From: Planctomycetes bacterium UBA1662
Lineage (GTDB): Bacteria; Planctomycetota; UBA8108
DNA length: 37,667 nucleotides
NCBI GenBank assembly: GCA_002320775.1
Contig: DCKY01000042.1
Span: forward strand, 26,647-64,313
Reading direction: 5' to 3'
Shown here in pieces: positions 15,365 to 21,853 of the stretch (position 1 is the stretch's first letter; every line of letters begins with the position of its first letter). A program made the position numbers and the translations under genes. Under the pieces are notes generated by a model. The model was given only the letters and a program-made list of their open reading frames with translations. It searched no databases and was not told the DNA's origin.

Positions 15365-15393
15365 TTGTAAATACTTTGCTGGTCTGGTAATAT
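15365..15393 (+). promoter_or_regulatory. Sigma-70-like promoter for lepB
   Basis: TTGTAA (15365-15370) and TAATAT (15388-15393) are separated by 17 bases, about 120 bases before the signal peptidase start. The 240 bases between the zinc-ribbon gene and lepB contain no convincing gene. They do contain a CCGGT/ACCGG hairpin with an all-T loop at 15310-15325 whose role is unclear. Confidence 0.55.
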
Positions 15394-15510
15394 CGAAATT
15401 CACGGAGAACGGCGCTGCAGCTTCAGCTACCTGTCCCAAGCAGTTGAATGTGGCTCTCCTCCGTAAAGCAGTTGGAAGCCGTTTCTCGGCTGAATTGAGG
15501 CACTCGAAGA

Positions 15511-16281
15511 GTGAAACCAGGTATGAATCCCGGTAATCAGCTCCCCGATAACACTGATCGTCCCGACGGCAGGCCCGAACCTTCTGGTGAAGGAGACGGG
15601 GCGGACGCCCGATACATCAAAGGTACGGAGTCTGTAAACAAGTTCGGGAATGGGAGCGAATACACGGAACCGGTTGAGGCAGTGGTCGAGTCTGCATCTG
15701 ATGTGGACTCAGTTGATGTGGACTCAGTGACTCCGCCAGCCGGTCCCGCGAGAAAAAGAGGCCTCCTGGAGAGATGCTACAGGAGCGCGGTCGCAGAGAT
15801 TGTGGTGCTCGTCCTGCTGGCGTTCACCCTGGCTATGACGACCAAGACCTATGTTGTCGAGGCCTATGAAATCAAGGGGCGCAGCATGGTCCCGACCTTT
15901 GATGATGGTCAGCGCGTTGTCGTTCTGAAGCTGTTCAGCGATATCCAGCGCGGCGATATTGTTATCTTTTCTTCGCAGGATGATCCCGGCAAGGACCTCA
16001 TTAAGAGAGTCATCGCTTTGCCGGGAGAGCGGATTCAGATCAGGAAAGGTCTTGTCAGAATAAACGGAAAAGTACTTAAGGAAGGTTACCTCGAGGATAA
16101 GGATTACGGCCTCTACGATGCGGAGATCGATGAAGAGGTCGGGTTGGGTCAGATCTATGTCCTTGGTGACAATCGTGATGACAGCCATGATTCAAGGCGT
16201 TTCGGCAGCGTGTCCGGGGAAAGTCTGAAGGGCAAAGTCGTCGTTCGCTGGTGGCCGTTTCACGAGGTAAAAACTTTTTAA
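15511..16281 (+). CDS. lepB: Signal peptidase I
   Basis: A 256-residue protein from GTG 15511; ATG 15523, four codons later, is an equally possible start since neither has a strong ribosome-binding site. The N-terminal 85 residues are acidic and unordered. One membrane helix follows (about residues 93-112, EIVVLVLLAFTLAMTT), then the catalytic region. Box B is GRSMVPTF with nucleophile Ser125. Box D is DLIKRVIALPGER with general base Lys165. Box E is GDNRDDSHDSRRFG. The enzyme removes signal peptides from exported proteins on the outer face of the inner membrane, including products in this window such as the 12301 and 24202 proteins. The long acidic cytoplasmic extension is unusual and contains a perfect-frame tandem repeat (15700-15729). 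Confidence 0.95.
   Translation: MKPGMNPGNQLPDNTDRPDGRPEPSGEGDGADARYIKGTESVNKFGNGSEYTEPVEAVVESASDVDSVDVDSVTPPAGPARKRGLLERCYRSAVAEIVVLVLLAFTLAMTTKTYVVEAYEIKGRSMVPTFDDGQRVVVLKLFSDIQRGDIVIFSSQDDPGKDLIKRVIALPGERIQIRKGLVRINGKVLKEGYLEDKDYGLYDAEIDEEVGLGQIYVLGDNRDDSHDSRRFGSVSGESLKGKVVVRWWPFHEVKTF
15700..15729 (+). repeat. Tandem 15-base repeat within lepB
   Basis: Two adjacent copies of GATGTGGACTCAGTK (15700-15714 and 15715-15729) differ only in the last base. They encode DVDSV twice in the acidic N-terminal extension of signal peptidase. This is a recent in-frame slippage-type duplication. Confidence 0.85.
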
Positions 16282-16317
16282 ATTACTTTGAGTGAGTCTC
16301 CTCGGAGGCTTCAATAG

Positions 16318-16351
16318 CGGGTCTGCCGTTAAAACGAGGAAGACCCGTTTA
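16318..16351 (+). terminator. Possible terminator hairpin after lepB
   Basis: CGGGTCT (16318-16324) and AGACCCG (16341-16347) form a perfect 7-base-pair stem 37 bases after the lepB stop, followed by TTTA. The loop is 16 bases and the T tract is short, so the call is tentative. A second hairpin, CCTGGC/GCCAGG, lies at 16366-16383. The remaining 218 bases before the next gene show nothing else clear. Confidence 0.35.
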
Positions 16352-16499
16352 CCCGCGTTCCATTGCCTGGCTCTTTGGCCAGGTGGTCTCTGTGTGGGCT
16401 TGAAACGTAAGAAACATCAATCAGAAGTGAAGTCAGCCGGGATTCGCGGAGCCGAAATCTCCGGCGGATTTCAGGCAAGTTAATTACCGGGAGCTACCC

Positions 16500-18179
16500 T
16501 TGAACAAGAAGTCTGTCGGCCAGATCCTCAAGGCAAAAGGGCACGTCAACGACGCTCAAATAGATAAGGCGATCGAGTACGCCAAGAACGAAAGCTGTCG
16601 GCTTGGAGAAGCTCTCGTGAAGACCGAGGCCTGCTCCCAGGAGGAGGTCAGCCGCGCGCTGGCTTCTCATTGGGGGTTGCCCTATGCGAATCTCGCCACG
16701 GCCGAGATCAAGAAAGAGATCATCGCGCTGGTCCCCAAGGACGTGGCGATTGAGAACAACATCGTTCCCGTCACCCGCAAGGACGGGACCCTGATCGTGG
16801 CGATGGAGTCGATGGACCTGATGGTTCTCGACAACCTGCGCTTCCTGCTCAACCAGCAGGTTGAGGCGGCGATCTCGACACCCAAGGACATCGAGGAGTC
16901 GCTCGATCACTATTACCGGCTCACCGGGGATCTCGGCGACGTCATTGGCGAGGGAGATGATAGCGTACAGGTTGGCCGCGGCGAGTATGCCGGTGAAGAT
17001 GGAGAGTCCGACGATGCGCCGGTCATCAAGTATGTCACCCAGCTGATCGCGAACGCTCTCAAGGAGCGGGCCAGTGATATTCATATCGAGCCATTCGAGA
17101 AGCGCGTGCGGATTCGCTATCGTATTGACGGCGTCTGTGTTGAGAAAGAAAATCCGCCCAAGCGTCTGCAGGGACCGATCCTCTCGCGTATCAAGATCAT
17201 GTCGAGAATGGATATGGCTGAGAAACGCAGAACGCAGGATGGCCGTATCAAGATCAAGTTGCACGGCAGGGCGATCGATCTTCGAGTCAGTGCGCTGCCC
17301 GCCCGCCATGGCGAGAGCATCGTCATGCGTATTCTCGACAAGGAGAAGGGCCTGGTGGATCTTGAGGAGCTGGGCTTCCATGAAACGGAATACGAGCGCT
17401 TCAATAAGATCATCAAGCGCCCCAACGGAATCTTCCTGGTGACGGGGCCGACCGGATCTGGAAAGACGACAACGCTCTACGCGGCGTTGAAGAATCTCAA
17501 CCAGCCGGATGTGAAGATCATCACCGCAGAGAACCCGATTGAGTACAACCTGACGGGGATCAACCAGGCTGAGGTGCGTCATGAGATCGGCTTGACCTTC
17601 CAGCGCATTCTTCGCGCCATGATGCGACAGGCTCCGAATATTATCCTGGTGGGTGAGATTCGTGACCATGAGACGGCGGAGATCGCCATCCAGGCGGCCC
17701 TCACCGGGCACCTTGTCTTCAGCACCCTGCATACCAATGATGCTCCTTCCGCGTTGACTCGTCTGATCGATATGGGCGTCAAGCCCTTCCTCGTTGCCTC
17801 AGCGGTTATGGCTATCATGGCGCAGCGCCTCATCCGGCGGATCTGTCCCGAGTGCCGCCAGGAGGCGGAGGTGTCGGAGACGAACCTGAGAGCCATTGGT
17901 CTTACGCAGCAGCGCCTGGCCGAGGCGACCGTCTATGAGGCCGTTGGTTGCCCGGTCTGCAGCAGTTCGGGCTACAAGGGGCGCCAGGGAGTTTACGAGT
18001 TGATGGAGATGTCCAATGACATCAGGGAGATGGCCTTCCAGTGCAAGCCAACGCTCGAACTGCGCGCGAAGGCCAGGAGCGAGGGAATGGTGACCCTCCA
18101 GGAGGACGCCGTAAGGAAGGTGCTCGCTGGAGTGACGACCGTTAACGAGGTCCTGAGAATTACTCATCGCGAAAATTAA
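16500..18179 (+). CDS. pilB: PilB/GspE-type assembly ATPase, first copy
   Basis: A 559-residue protein from TTG 16500, which has GGGAG six bases upstream. The N-terminal 150 residues are a T2SSE-N/MshEN-like module with two related units (SVGQILKAKGHVN and RLGEALVKTEACS). In MshEN domains such units can bind cyclic di-GMP; here that is only a possibility. The ATPase core has GPTGSGKTT (about residue 316), ITAENPIEYNLTG (Asp box), ILVGEIRDHETAEIAIQAALTGH (Walker B) and STLHTNDA (His box). A tetracysteine zinc site follows (CPEC...CPVC). The enzyme drives assembly of type IV pili or a type II secretion pseudopilus. One odd point is MMRQAPN, where most relatives have LRQDPD. A second homologous ATPase follows after 63 bases. 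Confidence 0.93.
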   Translation: MNKKSVGQILKAKGHVNDAQIDKAIEYAKNESCRLGEALVKTEACSQEEVSRALASHWGLPYANLATAEIKKEIIALVPKDVAIENNIVPVTRKDGTLIVAMESMDLMVLDNLRFLLNQQVEAAISTPKDIEESLDHYYRLTGDLGDVIGEGDDSVQVGRGEYAGEDGESDDAPVIKYVTQLIANALKERASDIHIEPFEKRVRIRYRIDGVCVEKENPPKRLQGPILSRIKIMSRMDMAEKRRTQDGRIKIKLHGRAIDLRVSALPARHGESIVMRILDKEKGLVDLEELGFHETEYERFNKIIKRPNGIFLVTGPTGSGKTTTLYAALKNLNQPDVKIITAENPIEYNLTGINQAEVRHEIGLTFQRILRAMMRQAPNIILVGEIRDHETAEIAIQAALTGHLVFSTLHTNDAPSALTRLIDMGVKPFLVASAVMAIMAQRLIRRICPECRQEAEVSETNLRAIGLTQQRLAEATVYEAVGCPVCSSSGYKGRQGVYELMEMSNDIREMAFQCKPTLELRAKARSEGMVTLQEDAVRKVLAGVTTVNEVLRITHREN

Positions 18180-18242
18180 CAAAGGCTCGGCGGGTCTTGG
18201 GCCCGTCTTGACAGCCGCCAACAGAAAAATCGGAGAGAAACA

Positions 18243-19940
18243 GTGGATGGAAAGATGATTGGCCAGATCTTCAAGGAGATGGGTCTGGTGACCGAGTACG
18301 ACATCCAGCAGGCTCTTGCCAAGCAGAAGGAAACGGGCGAGGCGCTCGGGCAGATCCTGGTGGGTACGGGACAGGTCACCGAGGTCGATCTCAGCCGCGC
18401 CCTCGCCGAGCAGGCGGGGCTTGAGTTCATCGATCTGGAAAAGGTAGAGATTCCTCCCGAGGTGATCGAGCTCGTCGATCACGCCACGGTTGACACCTTC
18501 CAGATCATGCCGGTGGAGTTTGATGGAAGCACCCTGGTGGTAGCCGTCAGCCGTCCGGACAATCTCAGCGTTCTCGATGACCTTCGCTTCAGCCTGCCGG
18601 AGGTGTCGAACTTCAAGGCCAAGGTGGCGAATGAGGATCAGGTCAAGAAGGCTATCGAGGTCTACTACCAGGACGGCGGCAGCAATATGGATGAGCTGCT
18701 TGCCGGTGTCGGAACGGCCGCCATGGAGGGTGGTGAATCGGATGATCTTGCCCAGCTGGAGGCCGATGCCAATGCCGGACCGGTCGTCAAGCTTCTGAAC
18801 ATGATCCTCCTGCAGGCGATTCGTGATCGCGCCGCGGATATTCACCTCGAGCCTTTTGAGCATGAGTTCAAGGTTCGTTATCGCGTCGATGGCGTCCTCT
18901 ACGAGATGATGCCGCCGCCGATTCACCTGGCGCGTTCGGTGATTTCCCGTGTGAAGGTTATGGCGAATCTTGACATTGCCGAGACCCGGCTGCCCCAGGA
19001 TGGACGTATCGAGCTCAATGTTGGCGGTAACCCGATCGACCTTCGTGTCTCCACCCTGCCCACGATGTACGGCGAGAGCGTCGTCATGCGTATTCTTGAC
19101 CGGACCAACCTGGCCCTTGATCTCGAGAAGCTGGGATTTCGCCCTGACGAGCTCGGGGCCTTCAGAAACCTGGTGGCCAAGCCAAACGGGATTATCCTGG
19201 TTACCGGTCCGACCGGTTCTGGAAAGACGACGACACTTTATTCGGTCCTCATGGAGGCGAATTCAGTCGACGTGAAGATTATTACGACCGAGGATCCTGT
19301 CGAATACGATCTTGAAGGCGTTGTCCAGGTCCAGGTCCAGGAGGAGATCGGGTTGACCTTTGCCGATTGCCTTCGCAGTATTCTGCGTCAGGACCCCGAC
19401 AAGATTCTCGTGGGTGAGATTCGTGACATCGAGACCGCCCAGATCGCGGTCGAGTCTTCCCTGACCGGGCACATTGTCTACAGCACGCTGCATACCAACG
19501 ATGCTCCTTCCTCCGTGACCAGGATCCTGGACCTTGGCCTGGAGCCCTTCCTCATCGCCGCCACGCTGGAGGGTGTTATTGCCCAGCGGCTGGCCCGCAG
19601 GACCTGCGTTCAGTGCAAGACTCCCTACGATCCGACTGAGCAGGAACTTTACGAGCTGGAGCTGACGGCTACCGAGACCCAGGGCCGGGAGTTCTTTTTC
19701 GGCAAGGGGTGCAAGGCCTGCAATGGAACCGGCTACAGGGGGCGCGTTGCTCTTTTTGAGATGATGCTGGTGAACGATCGTCTCAGGGATCTGATTATGA
19801 ACGCCGCCTCGACCGCCGAATTGCGCGCGGCTGCCAGGGAAGATGGCATGAGGACCCTGAGGGATAGCGGATTGCTGCACATTTACGATGGCATTTCCAC
19901 TATCGAGGAGATCGTCAAGGAGACCATTTCAACGGTCTGA
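18243..19940 (+). CDS. pilB: PilB/GspE-type assembly ATPase, second copy
   Basis: A 565-residue protein from GTG 18243 (GGAGAG at 18232-18237); ATG 18255 is the in-frame alternative. The N-terminal module again shows two repeats (MIGQIFKEMGLVTEYDIQQAL and ALGQILVGTGQVTEVDLSRAL, cited as landmarks). The ATPase core has GPTGSGKTTTLY (about residue 322), TTEDPVEYDLEG, LRQDPDKILVGEIRDIETAQ and STLHTNDA. The zinc site is CVQC...CKAC. All hallmarks are canonical, including the LRQDPD stretch that deviates in the upstream copy. The two ATPases share one direction with pilC downstream. They could act in one machine as partners or serve two systems. Neither is a PilT-type retraction ATPase, since both carry the N-terminal module and the cysteines. 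Confidence 0.94.
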   Translation: MDGKMIGQIFKEMGLVTEYDIQQALAKQKETGEALGQILVGTGQVTEVDLSRALAEQAGLEFIDLEKVEIPPEVIELVDHATVDTFQIMPVEFDGSTLVVAVSRPDNLSVLDDLRFSLPEVSNFKAKVANEDQVKKAIEVYYQDGGSNMDELLAGVGTAAMEGGESDDLAQLEADANAGPVVKLLNMILLQAIRDRAADIHLEPFEHEFKVRYRVDGVLYEMMPPPIHLARSVISRVKVMANLDIAETRLPQDGRIELNVGGNPIDLRVSTLPTMYGESVVMRILDRTNLALDLEKLGFRPDELGAFRNLVAKPNGIILVTGPTGSGKTTTLYSVLMEANSVDVKIITTEDPVEYDLEGVVQVQVQEEIGLTFADCLRSILRQDPDKILVGEIRDIETAQIAVESSLTGHIVYSTLHTNDAPSSVTRILDLGLEPFLIAATLEGVIAQRLARRTCVQCKTPYDPTEQELYELELTATETQGREFFFGKGCKACNGTGYRGRVALFEMMLVNDRLRDLIMNAASTAELRAAAREDGMRTLRDSGLLHIYDGISTIEEIVKETISTV

Positions 19941-20019
19941 GGCCTGCTCAGCGACTGTGAGGTGTTCGTTCGGTTTTGCTTCCGTCTTCAGATTGTCTGA
20001 ATCGGATAGCTTTCTGATT

Positions 20020-20048
20020 TTGGTGTTTTCAGATTTTTTGGTTATCAT
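20020..20048 (+). promoter_or_regulatory. Possible promoter for pilC
   Basis: TTGGTG (20020-20025) and TATCAT (20043-20048) are 17 bases apart in the AT-rich 249-base gap between the second ATPase and pilC. An inverted repeat, TTCAGA-N3-TCTGAA, lies just upstream at 19987-20001. The gap contains no credible gene. Confidence 0.42.
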
Positions 20049-20189
20049 TGCGCGTTCGGAAAGCGATAAATGCATTCCGGCCCCTGGCTTTTCGGTCTCT
20101 CTCAACTTCGGGTCGCCGTTTTGCCGGGTCCTTATCCGTAAGAAATAAGTAAGACAATCAAGTAAGTATGGTGGGGTACAGGAGGGCTT

Positions 20190-21437
20190 ATGCCCGTCTT
20201 CGCGTTTGAAGCAATAAAAAACGATGGCCAGAAGGTCAAGTCCGAGGTGACTGCGGAATCCAAGGACGAGGCGATCAAGAAGATCCAGGGCCAGGGCCTT
20301 CGTCCGACAAGGATCACGGCCCAGAAGGAAGAGTCCAAGAGCCGGGCCGTTCCCGGCGTTGAGAAGGCTCCAGCCAAAAAGAAGGCCGGGCTGTTCGCGC
20401 GTGGAGTGTCATCCAATGACATCGTTACCTTCACCACTCAGCTTTCGACCCTGCAGGATGCGGGCCTGCCGATTGTTCGAAGTCTCAAGATCCTCGAAGA
20501 GCAGCAGAAGCCGGGCCGGTTCAAGGACCAGCTTGAGGAGGTTTCCAGCGAGGTCGAACAGGGAAGTACCCTCTCCGAGGCCATGGCCAAGTATCCCAAG
20601 AGCTTTGACAAGCTCTACATCAGTATGGTGAAGGCCGGCGAGGCTGGTGGAGTGCTCGACGTCATCCTCAGGCGTCTGGCCGGATTCATGGAGAAGTCCC
20701 AGAAGCTGCGTAAACAGGTCAAGGGCGCGTTGATCTATCCGGCCGCGGTTATCACCGTGGCTATTCTCATCCTCGTGGTCATCATGCTTTTCGTCGTCCC
20801 CGCGTTTGAGAAAATGTTCGCGGATATCGGTCAGGCGCTGCCCGCTCCCACCCAGCTGCTGCTGAGTACGAGCCAGGCGATCCAGACCTACTGGTACCTG
20901 ATTCCCCTGATCCCCATCTTCCTGATGGTCATCATGAAGCTGATCGCCCGGACCGAGACGGGTGAAAAGGCGCTCGATGCGTTCAAGCTTCGGATGCCGG
21001 TCTTTGGAAATATTATCAAGAAATCTTCTGTAGCCAGGTTCTGTCGTACCCTCGGTACCCTGATCGCTTCGGGTGTACCGATCCTGGAGGCTCTGCGGAT
21101 CGTCAAGGATGCCGTCGGCAATGTCATCATCTCCAATGCTATCGAAGACGTACACGGTAGTATTCGCGAGGGCGACACCATCGCTGACCCTCTGCGGTCC
21201 TCGGGAATTTTCGACGAGCTCCTGGTGAACATGATCGACGTAGGAGAAGAAACCGGTGAGCTCGACAAGATGCTCATGAAGATCGCCGACAATTACGAGG
21301 CCGATGTCGATGTTGCCGTAGAGGGAATGTCGAGCCTGCTTGAGCCGTTGCTGATTGTCGGGATGGGATTGGTGGTTGGTTTCATTGTCATCTCCCTCTT
21401 CCTGCCCCTGGTCTCGATCATCAAGAATATCGGATAG
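20190..21437 (+). CDS. pilC: PilC/GspF inner-membrane platform protein
   Basis: A 415-residue protein from ATG 20190 with a strong AGGAGGG site at 20180-20186. The N-terminus (MPVFAFEAIKNDGQKVKSEVTAES) is typical of the family. Two GspF domains follow. The first has FTTQLSTLQDAGLPIVRSLKIL and MVKAGEAGGVLD with a membrane hairpin (AAVITVAILILVVIMLFVVPAFEKMF). The second has FCRTLGTLIASGVPILEALRI and MIDVGEETGELDKMLMKIA with the final helix LLIVGMGLVVGFIVISLFLPL. PilC/GspF is the rotating platform that couples the ATPases encoded just upstream to pilin polymerisation. Length and domains are complete. A broken partial copy lies immediately downstream. Confidence 0.95.
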   Translation: MPVFAFEAIKNDGQKVKSEVTAESKDEAIKKIQGQGLRPTRITAQKEESKSRAVPGVEKAPAKKKAGLFARGVSSNDIVTFTTQLSTLQDAGLPIVRSLKILEEQQKPGRFKDQLEEVSSEVEQGSTLSEAMAKYPKSFDKLYISMVKAGEAGGVLDVILRRLAGFMEKSQKLRKQVKGALIYPAAVITVAILILVVIMLFVVPAFEKMFADIGQALPAPTQLLLSTSQAIQTYWYLIPLIPIFLMVIMKLIARTETGEKALDAFKLRMPVFGNIIKKSSVARFCRTLGTLIASGVPILEALRIVKDAVGNVIISNAIEDVHGSIREGDTIADPLRSSGIFDELLVNMIDVGEETGELDKMLMKIADNYEADVDVAVEGMSSLLEPLLIVGMGLVVGFIVISLFLPLVSIIKNIG

Positions 21438-21533
21438 CGGTTGACGGGAAGGCGGGGCAACTCATCGAGAGTCGGGATCGAGATTCCGGACAAGGTCTTC
21501 GCGCCGGGGCGTCGGGGGTACGCGGTCTTCGTC

Positions 21534-21853
21534 ATGGCTTTGACCAGCGCTATTGCCCTGATGATGCTGGCGGCCATCCTCGGCTTCTTTGTACCAGCGG
21601 TCGAGGAGCTGTTCGCGCCGGCACAGCTGCTGCTCGACATGAGCCATTACAGGTGCCGGGTCATACCCATGATGGCGCTGGCGCCGGTGTTGTTGATATT
21701 GAGCCGGCAATCATTCTTTCGGAACGGGCGGGAGAGAGGATGATCCGGCCGATCTCGATTGGCGTGACGATTACGGGAGCGGTAATTGTTGTCGGCTTTC
21801 TTGTCATTTCGCTCATACTGCCCATGATATTGATCCTCAGGAATAACCATTGA
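21534..21853 (+). pseudogene. Frameshifted remnant of a second pilC, or two tiny coupled membrane ORFs
   Basis: Frame one (ATG 21534 to TGA 21743; open from TTG 21441) encodes LGFFVPAVEELF and APAQLLLDMS, matching FVVPAFEKMF and APTQLLLSTS of PilC. Frame two (ATG 21740 to TGA 21853) encodes a 37-residue peptide with VVGFLVISLILPMILILRN, matching VVGFIVISLFLPLVSIIKN at the PilC end. The C-domain between them is missing. The simplest reading is a decayed tandem copy with a large internal deletion and a frame change. However, the first TGA overlaps the second ATG (ATGA) and the second TGA overlaps the rnr TTG (TTGA), so the pieces may still be translated in series. Confidence 0.7.

Noticed and set aside
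15246..15536. A 96-codon frame between the zinc-ribbon gene and lepB
   Set aside because: It overlaps both neighbours, has no recognisable features and spans the lepB promoter.
16292..16483. A 63-codon frame after lepB
   Set aside because: Lies over hairpins in the intergenic gap and has no family features.
19926..19938. AGACC/GGTCT hairpin at the end of the second ATPase gene as a terminator
   Set aside because: The stem is within the last codons, is short, and has no following T run.
19888..20148. An 86-codon frame before pilC
   Set aside because: Overlaps the end of the second ATPase in another frame and covers the AT-rich promoter region; composition is not protein-like.
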